From positions 2,350,015-2,414,014 of the forward strand of contig JALPQD010000304.1 of assembly GCA_023101885.1 (NCBI GenBank): a stretch of DNA of 64,000 bases. The letters are read 5' to 3'. This document shows positions 1-11,696 of the stretch, piece by piece. Origin of the DNA: Typhlomys cinereus (taxonomy: Eukaryota; Chordata; Mammalia; Rodentia; Platacanthomyidae). The notes below the pieces were generated by a model. That model did not search any database. It was not told the DNA's origin and saw only the letters and a program-made list of their open reading frames with translations. Made by a program: the position numbers and the translations under genes. Each line of letters starts with the position of its first letter. Within the stretch, counting starts at the first letter, position 1.

Positions 1-880
1 TACTGACTGACTTACTTACTCTGACTGACTTACTCTGTTTCCCTCTGCTGTGCTTTCCCACAGCTGAAGAATGAAAATGGACAGTCCCTCTGCAGAGGAG
101 CACAGAGTGAAGAAAACAAACAAATGAAACATGTCCTGGAATGTTCCACCTAGAACCCAGTGATAATTAAAGCAATGTTGGCAAACAGATTAGAGGAGCA
201 TTCAGCACTCATCCTAGAAGCCTTCTATAACAGAAGGTGTTTATTACTGAAAAACACAACTCACTAAAATGCAGAAACTAAGTGACTGTGGACTGCTTGT
301 CCCTAAGTAGGATATGTATGTCTCACTCACCCCCACACTAAGGCTCAGGGAACATTGTAGAAGAAGAGGCAATAAGATTGCAAGATCCTGAAGTAGGACA
401 TTGTTGGATAAGACATTATTTTTTGCATTTGACAGAATTGTGATGCACAAGATTTCATGGCAGGTATGCATACTTTTACAAGAATTGCATAGGATCTGTC
501 TTAGCAACATCTCACCATGAAAGCTGTAAGATCTCAAGAAGTTCCAAACCTCTCTAAGATACTGATAAGGATTAATACTGATGGGGAAGGATGCTTGCCT
601 CAATAGCTTACCCATTGATCTATGGTACTTGCTGGAACATGAATCTTTTCAAGCATATGTCATCAAAGACAAGCTAGATGAAACACAATGGGTCACACAA
701 GTGAAAAGATTTGAAAATAGGAAGAAGCCTGACAGAGAAGGTAAAGGGTTATAAGGGGGAAAGGAGAGGGAATGGGATTTGGGACTTAGGGTAAAAATAT
801 TATAAATTTGCTATATACACATATGTAACATTAAGAAAACAATGACCAAAAAAGTTAACGGTAAAATTGCACTATAACTC
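1..880. other. No gene or repeat recognised
   Basis: Opens with short CTTACT/GACTGACT-type low-complexity sequence, then ordinary AT-rich DNA. A 123-codon reading frame at 244-615 on the minus strand has no recognisable motif and looks like chance. The purine-rich stretch near 720-790 resembles the G-rich 3'UTRs of rodent LINE-1, but too little matches to call it. Confidence 0.5.
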
Positions 881-884
881 AGCC

Positions 885-1440
885 ATAGCACTCTTGAAGT
901 TATACTTAAAGGACTCGTCAACATCTATGTTTCTTACTGCATTGTTCATAGCAACTAAAATGTGGACGTAACCTATATGTCCATCAACAAATGAATGTTT
1001 AAAGAAACTGTACTTCCTATATGCAATGGTATTTTATTCAACTACAAGCAAATATTGAAATCATAACATTTGTAAAGAAATAGATGGAAGTGGAAATTAT
1101 TAAGCAAATAGTCTGTAATGAAGAAGAAATATACCATATGTCTTTTCTCATGTATATATCTGGCATTTAATTTTTGTGAACACAGGTATGAGAAGTTAGG
1201 GGAAGTCGATAAGGAAACTAGGAAGAGGACCATGAGAGGAAAAAAAGTGGTCTTGAGGGATTGGAGAAAGGACAGAAAGAATGTGATAACATGCCTGTGA
1301 TATGGAGTGGGAATTGAGGAAGGGTTCCAACTAGAAGGGAACAGGAGGGTGATGAGGGGGGTTGGAAAGGAAGGGTCAAAGAAAGCAGAGTAGGTATGAA
1401 AATGTCACAGTGAAACCCATAACTTTATATGATAATTTCA
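885..1440 (+). mobile_element. Old LINE-1 fragment: ORF2 3' end plus 3'UTR
   Basis: The sequence follows the end of mammalian LINE-1 ORF2: the segment before the sample-position region reads like 'cattgttcatagcaac', then 'tgtccatcaac', then a 'tattattcaac'-like stretch, then 'gatggaa', ending near the usual 'tctcat' before the ORF2 stop. A purine-rich 3'UTR follows from about 1180 to 1400. The reading frame is destroyed by many substitutions and indels. The divergence shows an ancient insertion, unlike the young copies at 24 and 42-49 kb. TSDs were not found. Assignment rests on family knowledge of LINE-1 ORF2 C-terminal sequence. Confidence 0.7.
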
Positions 1441-1597
1441 GAAGGCAAGCAGCACAAGAAAGAAGATAGCAACCCTACTTCTGGAAGTCAACTCAGTTTC
1501 CCATAGCTATAAAATAGGAACAGTGCATAGATTTTTATTTAATTTTTGTTTTGTAGAGCTATTCATGAAACTTGGAGGAATTTAAGGTATCTTCCCA

Positions 1598-1990
1598 TGA
1601 TGGTTAATCTCAGTTGTCCACCTGACACAATTTCTAATCAACTGGGAGAAGGACCTGTAGTCATGCCTGTGGGCATGACTTTATCTCCTTAACTGATATC
1701 TTTATCTCCTTAACTGATATGTAAAGACCTATCTTAACTCACTTACAGTTGGTCCCATAACATGGAGAAAGGAAAATGAATTCTAGATATTATGCATGCA
1801 TTAATCAATTGCTCTTTGTTCTTAACTATATTATTAATGAGATGGAATGCAAAGAGCTCCCTCGAACCCTGGCTGCTGTGGTTTCCCTACCATGATAGAC
1901 TGTTACCTGGAACTGTAAGCCAATTTAAGCCTTTCACCCATAATTTGTCTTTTACAGGGTATTTTATCTTAGAAACTGTAAAAGAAACCA
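1598..1990 (+). mobile_element. LTR-like rodent repeat (MaLR-like, family name unsure)
   Basis: Starts TGATGGTTAATCTCAGTTGTC and ends near AAACCA, giving TG...CA ends. It contains the 'ctggctgc ... ccatgatagactgt ... ctggaactgtaagcc' block that precedes the polyadenylation region in this class of rodent LTR repeats. The usual AATAAA is degenerate. A 21 bp tandem duplication lies inside (1679-1720). No clear TSD, so the class could also be a non-LTR or DNA-transposon-derived repeat. Confidence 0.5.
1679..1720 (+). repeat. 21 bp tandem duplication
   Basis: Two exact head-to-tail copies of a 21-mer beginning CTTTATCTCC and ending CTGATAT (1679-1699, 1700-1720), inside the LTR-like repeat. Confidence 0.95.
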
Positions 1991-3080
1991 AGAATTATTG
2001 CTTCTTTTAAAATTTAAATAGAATTAAAAAGCAATCTTTTTATACTGAATCATTTTATGTCTCTTACCCATGTTTACTATTTGAATCAAGGTGTGCTTTC
2101 CAGTTTTCTTTTCAATTTGTTGGAGTTATGAGAATCATTCAATGGATTATGCACATTACTTTACCAAACAGGACACTTGAGATTTAGTAAACATTAGCAA
2201 ATTCTGCTTTTGTTATCATCACTTAACTGAAAGTTGATGGAAAAACTTTGGAGTTAAAGAAATAGAAATTCTGTGCATTCGAAGGGTGAGTGGAGAATCT
2301 TTTACAGCATTTACCAGGTGTATCCATAGCCCTATTTACAAAAGTAAGGAAACTGTCAATTTGATGAAGTACAACTCATAACTCATTAGTGTTGAACACA
2401 GAAGAACTATTTCACATCAAAAATGACTGCTGAAATATTCACAATTACCAGCTGCTCAGACACCATTTTATATGGATAAAAAACATGTCACATTTAATTT
2501 TTCAGATGCTTTCTGCTGTCATACTTTTCTTTCGTTCAATGTACTGAAAAGTTATAAAAACAATTTCAGTCTTACTGTAGCCATGGATCGACGTTAAGAA
2601 TAACACAAATCCATTATCCTCCACAATATAATTATGTCTACCTGGATGAATAATCTCCCGTGGCTCCTCTGCATTCAATACTGAATTAAATATTCCTTTA
2701 AAGATATCTGAATCCACAAAATTCAGTATCTCTATTTTAAAAACTACTATTCCAATATAAAAGCATTCATTTTTGAGGACATGCTCCCTAAATGAACAGG
2801 CATTATCAGTCCAGTTTCTATAATAACTGCAATGGGAAGCATCATTAGAAAAATAGTGCAACTTTGATTTTCTAACATTGAAATGGATCAAATATGTACT
2901 CATACACTGCTAAATATGAAGTAGCAATAGTCTGTCTTTCTGTTTTAATCTTATAATGGGAGGTTTAAGCAAAAATTGAAGTAATTCAATTAATCCTTTT
3001 AAAAATTGTGCCTAAAAACATAGTAAATGGTCTTGACACACTAGACTTATGATGAAAGCCCAAAATAAACATTAGATAAT
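1991..3080. other. Unresolved AT-rich DNA with one 133-codon ORF
   Basis: No repeat family recognised. A minus-strand ATG-to-stop frame of 133 codons lies at 2502-2903. An in-frame TAG lies two codons before its ATG. It has no motif, signal peptide or membrane segment I recognise. It is somewhat long for chance in AT-rich DNA, so it is listed as a finding, but I do not call it a gene. Confidence 0.5.
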
Positions 3081-3084
3081 TTAT

Positions 3085-3120
3085 TATAGATAGATGATAG
3101 ATAGATAGATGATAGATAAG

Positions 3121-3156
<36 letters not shown>

Positions 3157-3158
3157 GA
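3085..3158 (+). repeat. GATA microsatellite
   Basis: Imperfect TAGA/GATA tetranucleotide array with GATGATAG interruptions in its left half and an uninterrupted right half. Confidence 0.95.
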
Positions 3159-3392
3159 TGGTAGATATGTGATAAATAGGTAACAGTTGATACATTGGAA
3201 AACATGTAAATCTATAATCACCAGTGTGTATTTGTCTGTCTCTCAATGTTCTGTGAGCTGAGCTGTGTTTTGATTTCTGTCTGTAGAGGGCCTCTTCAAC
3301 TAAGATCTAGCATGAGCATCATTTCTGCTCTACTGGATTGTGCATCAGTGGCTTAGGTTAGTCATGACACTGGTTATCAATGGCTTTCTTAG

Positions 3393-3396
3393 TTTC

Positions 3397-3475
<79 letters not shown>

Positions 3476-3669
3476 CTTTCTTTCTTTCTTTTTCTTTCTT
3501 TCTTTCTTTCTTTCTTTCTTTTTCTTCCTTCCTTCCTTCCTCCTTCCCTTCCTTCCTTCCTTCTTCCTCCTTCCTTCCTTCTTCCTTCCTTCTTTCCTCC
3601 TTCCTTCCTTCCTTCCTTCCTTCCTTCCTTCCTTCCTTCTCTCTCCCTCTCTCTCTCTCTCTTTCTCTT
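3393..3669 (+). repeat. 277-base pure pyrimidine compound microsatellite
   Basis: No purine occurs on the + strand between 3393 and 3669. Order: (CTTT)n from about 3400 to 3525, then CCTT/CTTCC-type repeats to about 3638, then (CT)n to 3669. All six-frame ORFs here are translation of the repeat. Homopurine-homopyrimidine mirror-like tracts of this length can form intramolecular triplexes (H-DNA). Confidence 0.97.
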
Positions 3670-3753
3670 ACTGCTTTCAGGATCAGCTAAAGCCCTGGTG
3701 GCAGTTTTTATTGTGCACTGTTGATGAAAGCTATTTAGGACTTGGAAGTGATA

Positions 3754-3880
3754 AAAGGCTGAAGTCATAGCTCAGTGATAGACAGTTTGCTTGCCATTCA
3801 TTAAGTCCTCTGTCCAATACACAACCTTGCATGACAACAATAATAGTAGTAGTAGTAATAGAAAAATAAAATGATAGGAA
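3754..3880 (+). mobile_element. ID-like SINE
   Basis: Matches the tRNA-derived head of rodent ID elements (GCTGAAGTCATAGCTCAGTG, then a 'gcttgcc' block and a 'tccaatac' B-box-like region), followed by an A-rich tail containing a TAG trinucleotide run at 3840-3862. Diverged, so old. Confidence 0.65.
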
Positions 3881-5680
3881 GCCTTTAGTTGATTTATGTT
3901 TCAAAATTACATGATCATTTCCTGATAATTACAGATTCATTTCAGCTCTAAAAACTGTAATGTAAGATGAAATATTTGCTCCTTTAGATTACTTTAATTC
4001 ATTCTAGTTTGTTCCTAAAGCATCGTAATGCACAACATAATATCAATAAATGTTTCCGAATAGCTATCTATTTGTTTATTCATAATCTACCCCACTTTGC
4101 AAGCAATACTTTTTAGCATAGTAGTGTACAGTGAAGAAAATGAGGAAATCAGAAAAAGAAAAAGAAGAGGAAAATAGAGTCATCCTGGAATAAAGTTGAA
4201 GCAAGGCTTGAAAGTCAATTCTGTGTGGTCATCACAGTTGAGAAATCATCTTAGCTTCTGTGAACCAGCAGTTATCACAAGTGAAAGATAATTGTAGAAT
4301 CCAAAATTGCAAACCAAAAAAAAAAGTCACTTTCTCAAGAGAATAACCAGAGAGCTAAGTGTGAGAGAGATCTCACTGTAGCCTGTAAAGGGATTTCATT
4401 ACAGAACATAGAACCCAACAATCACTGACATAAACTCAGAATGCTCTATTGGCTGCTTGGACGTTCTTTGTTAACATCCACATGGTACTTGCTGGATTTC
4501 CAGGATCTTCAGTGTTTCTTCTAATTCATACACAAGGATGCCTCACTAAAAAGCAAACTGTGCTTTCTAGTTCAGGACTATAGAACATTTACTTTCCTGT
4601 TCTTGGGAAGTCTAGTTACTAACTTGGTGCTGCATGAGCATATTTCTAAACTTCTGATCCCTAAAGCAGAGGAAAATATCAGAATATCAACTTTTTGATT
4701 CTACAAAGAATTATTTGGCCATCTATCAATGATGGACAAAGAAAATAACAAAATTAGATTCTGTGATCTCATTCCTTCCAGAATAAAAAAGGCCTCACTT
4801 CAAAAGGTTAGAAGCATACATTAGAAATATTATACCACACTTTTGTTTGGAGTAGAAAAAATATTGTAATTTTTTTTCCTGGTCCTTTGGAGGTGAGAAC
4901 TGTTTCCTCTTACTTCCACTTAAGAGAGTTAGAGGAATCAATGTAAAATTCCGAACAAATGATATGTGTTCCTCAGAGTTTGCATAATAGGTTTCTGAGT
5001 CCAAGTTTCAAAAGATGATTTTATGTCCTAGAACCATCTGCTCAACTACAGAAGAGAAAAAAACAGCTCTGTGAAGAGCCATCCTTGCTTCCCAAAATCA
5101 CTAGAAAAAAGATGCTTTACTCTCATGGACCAAATGAATGGTTGCTGTTAAGGACAGCAATATCCATATAAGTTTCATTCAGGTACAAACTCACATTAGA
5201 GGAAAAAAGCTAGAAGTACACCCTCATACCCAAGCCCATGCTTAAGGGGACTTGAAAAGCAGAAATGTTATACAGTCATAGGTTATTGTGAGGATAATTG
5301 AAAGCCATGGCTATGTGCAGAAAGAGTGAGTTTTGAGCGGTAAAACAATACTGGTTTGCCCTCCTTTCTCCTTATACCTCTCCTCAAGACCAACTGTAAG
5401 AAGTTCAGGAGCCAGACATCAAGCTTAAGAGGAGGAAGTAGAAGAGGTAGAAGCTCAAGGGAAGGTAGGAGTATAAAATTTTCTAACTTGCCTTCCTTTC
5501 TCAGTGGAGCATCTTGTCCTGGTAGATGTTCTAGACTGTAACTTCAGTGTCCTTCCAAAAGTCACTGTAGGAAAGGCTGACTCCCAAACGAAGGCACTCT
5601 TGGACATGGAGAAACCTCAAGATGTGCACCTCAGTTTGCTTGAAAAACTAGGGAAAAAAAGATCACCAGTGAATAAATAG
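3881..5680. other. Unresolved non-coding DNA
   Basis: AT-rich sequence without a recognised repeat, ORF of note or RNA gene. Short poly-A runs occur at about 4316. Small CT/GA-rich patch at 5400-5470. Confidence 0.5.
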
Positions 5681-5709
5681 AAAAACAAACAAACAAACAA
5701 ACAAACAAA
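5681..5709 (+). repeat. (CAAA)n microsatellite
   Basis: Seven or so perfect CAAA units. Confidence 0.9.
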
Positions 5710-5756
5710 ACACCTGACTTCTTCTCTACCTTTCTTGCTCTCTCAATTCTGACCAC

Positions 5757-5960
5757 TGTCATGGTCTGAATGTGAATTGTGTCCCACAGATTCATATGCT
5801 TCCATCCCTAGCTGGAGTTGATGTTTGGGGAAATTGGGACTCTTTCAGCAGGTTGAACCTCGCTAGTAGAAGGGATGCCACAGGAGGAAAGCCATGAAGT
5901 TTGATAACCCAAACTATAGGCTGACCCAAGGCTCCTGATTCATGAGACATGCATAATAAT
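5757..5960 (+). mobile_element. Possible MaLR-like LTR fragment
   Basis: Begins TCATGGTCTGAATGTGAATT, then 'gtgtcccacag.ttcatatg', the opening of the same general LTR type as seen at 11168 and 53969 (TG..GGTTTGAA..GTGTCCC..). The 3' half with the polyadenylation signal is not recognisable. Class assignment is tentative. Confidence 0.4.
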
Positions 5961-6094
5961 TTCATTTTATCATTTTGCTGTAACAATAGTAGTGTATTTG
6001 CATTATTTGACATCATATGTATCAGATGATATGTATTGCATACAGATCTAATTCAAATTGTACTTGAATAAGTCATTGACTACATGGTAAATAT

Positions 6095-6345
6095 ATTTTT
6101 AATTTATTTATTCATTTATCTGAAGAATGAGAGAGAAAAAGCAAAGGATGAAAGAAGGTAGAAAGAGACAGAGAAAAAGAGAGAGCCATATGAATGCATG
6201 CCACAGTACAAGTGTGAAGGTCAGAGACAACTTTCAAAAGTCAATTCTCTCCTTCAGTCATGTAAGCTTCTGGGAATCGAACTCAGCTCATCAGGTTTGT
6301 TAACTGGTTCCTTACATTGGTTGAGCTATCCCGCTGTTCCCTGTT
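6095..6345 (-). mobile_element. Old B2/B3-like SINE
   Basis: Read on the minus strand, a degenerate tRNA-like head lies at the right end (the + strand shows 'gggaatcgaactcagctcatcagg' and 'ttgagctatcccgctgttccc'), and the left end has an AT-rich 'aatttatttattcattt' tail. The GA-rich centre replaces the CA/GT tract typical of this family. Confidence 0.6.
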
Positions 6346-7560
6346 TTCTTTGAAAAGAAAAAAAGTAAGTTCTCAGAAAGACATATATATTATACTCTTA
6401 AGAATGTACCCATTAAAAGTAGACAAAATACTTATATGAGAATTTTGCTGGAAAATGTCAGTGTGAAACAGATACCAAAAGGTGCGTTTTACTTTCCTTG
6501 AAAACGCTATTCACAAATACTAAATATCCATCTCTTTAAAGTAGTCCATGGAGTCCCAAAGCCTGGACTTATTAAGATCCAGATCTTAACAAGAGCTTTC
6601 ATAAGACGTTGGAAATTTACCTGGCATCTTTTACTTTACTTTTCCCATATTGAGGAAACAACAGGAGCTCATAGCTTATAAAATTGTAATGAGAAAGTTT
6701 TAATTAAGTTATACGTGCAAAATAAATTCCATTTCATTGTGCTCACATAGATAAGAAAGATGTTGTTAATAAGCCTGAAGTTTACCATTAAAGGGAATTT
6801 TACCACTAGCTGCAAGAACACATAGTTGTGAACACACACACATATACACAGTTGGGTACATCCTACTTATAAGAGGATTAGATATTTATTCAGAAAGTGA
6901 ATACACAGAATAACAAGCCAAGTGATAGCTTTGATACCCAGGTGAATACACAGAAGCAAAAATTTATAATGTTATCTTGTCAGTGAATGAAGATACAGAC
7001 TATCAGTAGATGTGTAGGTATATACACCTGTAAATAAGACTCCATTAGACATTTTGCTCTTACAAGTGTCACCAGGGTGAGAACACTATAGTCACTATCA
7101 CATGAAAAGTGTGTGTAAAGTAGTTGAAACAGTAGAACATAGAGCAAATTTAAATCTATGAATTATGTTTTCTGAGATAACAAGACACTATTTAACACAT
7201 TGTTTGGAAAATGAAGATTAAACTCAAATCTTTGGTGTTGAAAGGAGCAAGTATCTGGTGAAACCATCAAGTAGGTATTAATCTCTCAATGATAGTAAGC
7301 CCAGACCCTGTGTACATGCTTATTAATTAGACAAGTGCTGGCCTGGGTCTTGCAGGCCAGTCACTGAAGGCTGAGGCACAGTGGGGTCCAGCCAGCCAAG
7401 AGATAAAGATTCATAACATCGCTGATGCACACCTAGCTGATATTTTGTTAGGTCAGACTGTGCTTTCCTCTGTCTTCCTTTAATATATCAGTTTGCTATA
7501 CAAAAAAAATGGCTTGTTTGGGGGATCTGATGAGTCAGATATTTTGCTCTCATAGATCTA
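6346..7560. other. Unresolved non-coding DNA
   Basis: No gene. A short segment around 7330-7400 (GGTCTTGCAGGCCAGTCAC...GGCTGAGGCACAG) weakly recalls a B1 element but is too short to call. Confidence 0.45.
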
Positions 7561-7584
7561 TCTATCTCTCATCTACCTATCATA

Positions 7585-7586
7585 TC

Positions 7587-7617
<31 letters not shown>

Positions 7618-7652
7618 GTCTTTCTGTTTGTCATTTATTTCTATCTTCTATC

Positions 7653-7721
<69 letters not shown>
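7585..7721 (+). repeat. CT microsatellite
   Basis: (TC)n from 7585 to about 7607, an interrupted part, then a pure pyrimidine (CT)n run 7651-7721. Predicted Ser/Leu-rich or Arg/Glu-rich ORFs here are repeat translation. Confidence 0.95.
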
Positions 7722-8560
7722 GTCTGTCTGTCGGTCTATTTGAACCATGTAGACAAGCACAGCTCCACTCAGACCCCCAGCTCTGGCTGATGTTTGGAAT
7801 TTCAAATCAGAAGACATGATACAATTATGCAAATCTCTTATTCTCAAGTGCATAGAAACTGCAAAGAAATAGAATGCTCAGACCGCTCACGTGGTGGACT
7901 CAGAGAAATGAGGAGCTAAATTATTCTAAAGGCAAGGGAATGACAATATTGATGCTGGGGATCCTGGTATTAAGGCATAATTTCTATCAGAGGAATGTAT
8001 TTTAAAGACTTAGTTCTATAGGCTACTTTAAGGCAATTCACAGATAATCCTTTCATAGATGCATACAGAGGATATTTACTGTCAATAGGTTTAAACTCTT
8101 AGAGAATTATGTTTATATTGGTATGAAATATTAGTTCTATCAGCCTCTTAAAATTTATGGGACTTTAACAGACCTTTGCCAATGCAGATAAGCTTTGCTT
8201 TGCTTGCTGAGAATATCGAATACAAATTCCTTGTGCTTTGAAAGCAAATAGAGTACACATATTTATCAATCCTGACACTGATGCCTTTCTACCTAGCTCA
8301 GCAAGGACTCATCCAAATAACATAAAACCAGAAAAACAGAAGGCCAGACTAAGTAAGTAATCCTGTCTCCTATGGCTGGAGTTTTTCAAGGTATATGTGA
8401 ATTAATTCTGCTACTTAATAGTGTAATTTTTTCTCCTTTTTTTAACTCTCTCTTTCTAGAAATAGTATATATTAATATGAAGAAAATCATAAGCAGATTT
8501 TTTAGATTAAACTTGTACTTTGACCATACTATGTATGCATGTAATGCATTCTAATTTTTC
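7722..8560. other. Unresolved non-coding DNA
   Basis: AT-rich; nothing recognised on either strand. Confidence 0.5.
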
Positions 8561-8564
8561 TTAT

Positions 8565-8900
8565 TTCCTCCCTTTCTTTTGTTTCTCCCATCTACATCTC
8601 CTGTCTCCCTACAGATCCTTTCTTTACATTTAGGTTTCTTTAGGTTGTTGTGGACCACTATGTTCAAGTAGGACTATGTGCATGATCATGGGATTGCAAC
8701 TATCTATTGCAGTTGGGTGGGCTTTCCAGTGGGAGCACAAATCCAGTGGGAGAAGATAGTGACTCTCTTTCCAGAATCCCTTAGGTGCCAACAATTAAGC
8801 AGGACGAGGTAGGGACCTATCTAGATCTAACCATTAAAGAGGTCAGTCCCATACAGTGTCAATGCCGGTAGCTGCTGTGAGTTCATGGTGAGAGAGAGAA
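8565..8900 (-). mobile_element. Old LINE-1 3'UTR-like fragment
   Basis: The + strand shows a degenerate version of the rodent (Lx-type) LINE-1 3'UTR as read from the minus strand: 'catgggattgcaactatc', then 'gtgggctttcc', 'ccagtgggag', and 'agctgctgtgagttcatgg'. The match is by recalled family sequence and is moderate. Confidence 0.45.
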
Positions 8901-9555
8901 GCAACTTATTTGCAAAAAGTAAAGGTAATTACATGCAATTAATTATTTCTATAGACGACTTACATAGTGACAAGGAATACAGAAATCATCATTGACTAGT
9001 TTCATATTAAAATGCCTAATGTGTCTTAAAGGTTAAATTCATCATTAATACAATTTTATTCAACTGAAACGTTACATTTGTAATTGTTTTAGTCACAATG
9101 ACACAGGGATTGGGATGATATTTCCTTCTTTGATGGGTATTTTATAGCATCTACAACCTATAGCTCAGAACAATGAATAATTAATTACAGTGTAGAAGAG
9201 ATGAGGGAGATATGGTTGTGAATCTTACATCTAGATTATTTTTGTTGTGCTGTAAGGGGAAGTTATATAGGTCTTTTAAAAGTGACTGTGTTGACAAAGT
9301 TTTAAATTGAATGCTGTTTTCCTTTATTTTAGACACACAGAGATATGCACACACACACAAAGTAGGTAACATCTTAGGCTTTCTCATTAAGGGTCTCATT
9401 ATATTTTATTTTAGGACATTTTCCCCTTTTTGTACTAATCTTACTTTTTGACAAATGATTATCTTATCTAATTCTGGAATGCTAGCTCAGAAGTACAGCT
9501 CTTTAGCATATCAATCACCTTAAATATCTGTCATGTATTATTGCTTTCACTAAGT
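8901..9555. other. Unresolved non-coding DNA
   Basis: AT-rich, with a short CA run at about 9347-9358. No gene seen. Confidence 0.5.
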
Positions 9556-9559
9556 TTTG

Positions 9560-9760
9560 AACTTTGTTCTGACATGTTTACCATATGCTCTGATAGTCTG
9601 TATCCATGAGTTCAACTTCCTAATATCTACAAGTAATGATATATTTCTCTTTTTCTTATGTATAACTCATTTCACTCCCTTCCAGTTTCATCCACAATGA
9701 CTCAAATGACAGCATGTTTCCATTTTCAAGACTTCATCGTGCTTCACCACATTCATACAG
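9560..9760 (-). mobile_element. Old LINE-1 ORF2 C-terminal fragment
   Basis: The + strand contains 'tataactcatttcactcc', 'ccagtttcatccac' and 'aatgacagcatgtttcc', the reverse complement of the ORF2 region that encodes the C-terminal part of the protein in LINE-1. Highly diverged; no frame remains. Confidence 0.5.
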
Positions 9761-9989
9761 AACATTTTCTATTTCATTCATCCACAGGTCGACAGCTAGG
9801 GCTGATTGATAACTGATTCCATGTCTTGGCTTCAGCATACATGGAAGTCTAGCTATCCCCAGCTTGCTGTTTCTAGCTTTGATTCTATATTCCCTAAAGT
9901 GGAGTATCTGGTTCATGTCTTCTGGCTTTGGCTATGATGAAGACTCCATGTGGATGCCATGTGACTTCACAGGTTCCATTCACAGGAGC

Positions 9990-10923
9990 ACTGTGCAATT
10001 ATCACAGCTCAAGTGTCCCTCTCTGTATCACCTCACATGAGAGAGACAAGCGGAACATGCTGTAGAGGAAAGCCAGCAGCTGGAGCCTCCTGGTGCATCA
10101 GAAGACACTATTAGACAGTTGCTGTCAGTAGTATTTCCCTGAGAGGCACTGCATTCTTCTCATAAGATCATTTCTGGAGTTTCTCTCCTCCATAGTGCCT
10201 CTGAAGGCCAAAGTTTGTGTCCTGGAGAGTTCCTAATTCTGACTATGATCTCACGAAGGCATATACTCAGTGCCATCTTTCTTTGCAGACACAGTCTTTG
10301 GTGATGTGTATAGCCTCACAGCAAGTGTTCAGGGAATATCAAGATGGTAAGGTGCACCACTGTTGCAATTTTGCCTGTATCAACTTTAGCATGTTAACTC
10401 TTGAAAAGCCTCTTTCTGAGTAGCTGAAACTTCCAAAGGGCTAGAAATGGTTTCAACTTGGGCTTTTGGCCCCTGAAAGAAATGGGTTTTCAAATCACAA
10501 AATTGCCATATAGTGGTATTCATGTTTTCCACCATCCTAGTGCAAGTCACTAGGAAATTCATTTCTCCAACAACGACAGCTATTCTGCTGCCTGCCCTTT
10601 CCACATCCAGAGCTTCACGACCATCAACATAGCTCTTCTTTATCAAGCAAACCAGTCAATTATCTTTAAATTTAACTTTACCAAAGTCCTCATTCCCCTC
10701 ATCATAAACTGGGCCCAAACAATTCATAACTCTCTCAGCATCAGTATTTTCCAAATGGCCCATTAAACTCTTCAGAATGGTATAGGTAGTCCACAAAGTC
10801 AAAATCTCCAAACATTTCAAACTTTTTCCAACAAAATCATTCAAATGCCACAAAACCTACATAGTCAGATTTATCAGCAATACCACACTTCGTGGGTAGC
10901 AAATTCTGCTGCAGTTCACCTCA
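9990..10923 (-). mobile_element. Likely internal region of a MaLR-like retrotransposon (decayed)
   Basis: Lies directly downstream, in minus-strand sense, of the LTR at 10924-11674. Two minus-strand reading stretches (10656-10853 and 10386-10646) are in the same frame and separated by one TGA stop, giving roughly 155 codons of near-continuous coding sequence without a start-to-stop gene. The element type, LTR followed by a short non-pol internal part, fits MaLR elements, whose internal sequences do not encode a complete gag-pol. I saw no reverse transcriptase or protease motif. An alternative is a fragment of a processed pseudogene that happens to abut the LTR. Confidence 0.45.
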
Positions 10924-11162
10924 AGGTTGCAGACTAATGAACATCACACAGCTTAAGAGTGCAAGGGGTTTATTTTCTCTTACAAATTTCTGGTTACAGT
11001 TCTCAGTCTAACTTCATTGGAGAGCATGCACCAACACCAGAGCAGAGAGAACTAGCCACACCGTCTCTACATAATGGGTGAGAGAGGGATGATCCTTACT
11101 GCCAAACCAGAAATCTGGCCAAGTACACACAAGGATACCAACCTGTCCTCTGTCTTTTATTA

Positions 11163-11520
11163 CAGGGTGTCTTGGTTTGAAATGTGTCCCTCATATGTTT
11201 AGCAAGGTCATGGCCCCTTGAGAGGTGGAGCCTTGCTGGAGGAAGGCAATCACAAGGGTGGGCCTTGAGATAGATTAGTCCCACTCTACCTCCAGGAGAA
11301 GTCAGCCTTTGCAGCAAGCAGTCTGCAGCTCTCAGCTTCCAAGATGTCTGCAGTGACTTAGCCTCCTCCAGCTTTGGCCAGCCAGCCATGCCACCTCTGC
11401 TTTGAGAGACTGTCCCTTCCCTCTGGAACCGTAAGCTGAATAAATCTCCCTTTCTCCCTTAAGTTTCTTGACTTTGGGTGTTCTCTCATGGCAATAGTTA
11501 AGAGTAACTGTTACACAGGG
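11163..11520 (+). repeat. CAGGG target-site duplication of nested LTR
   Basis: CAGGG at 11163-11167 and again at 11516-11520, immediately bordering TG...CA ends. The related unsplit LTR at 17 kb has one CAGGG at the same place, so the empty site is visible. A 5 bp duplication is the usual length for ERVL/MaLR integrases. Confidence 0.85.
11168..11515 (+). mobile_element. Solo MaLR-like LTR nested in another LTR
   Basis: 348 bp, starting TGTCTTGGTTTGAAATGTGT and ending TAACTGTTACA. Internal landmarks are 'ggaggcaa', 'ggtggagccttgctggagg', 'ctctggaaccgtaagctg' and an AATAAA polyadenylation signal at about 11440. Flanked by a perfect 5 bp TSD. No internal region, so it is a solo LTR left after LTR-LTR recombination. 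A related copy, more diverged, is at 53969-54295. Confidence 0.8.
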
Positions 11521-11696
11521 CCTAGTCCCATCCACCATGGCCTGGGCCCTCCCCATAAGCCAGACAATCTCCTGCAGGCTTGCTCTGTACCCAACTCAAC
11601 CATTAATTCTCCACAAATGTGCCCAGAGCTCAAACCCTCAACCATCAAGTTGACACCTGTGCCTATCTATGACAAACTATTGAATTTTTAAATAAT

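Larger units (their letters stand above)
10924..11674 (-). mobile_element. MaLR-like LTR, split by a second LTR
   Basis: On the minus strand it begins TGTCATAGATAGGCACAGGT and contains a polyadenylation signal (AATAAA, seen as TTTATT near 10970), ending near the left limit. It matches the LTR at 17009-17449 over its full length except for a 353 bp insertion (11168-11515 plus a 5 bp duplication). The internal-region-like sequence continues to the left, so this is the 5' LTR of a broken element. No 3' LTR was found. Confidence 0.65.
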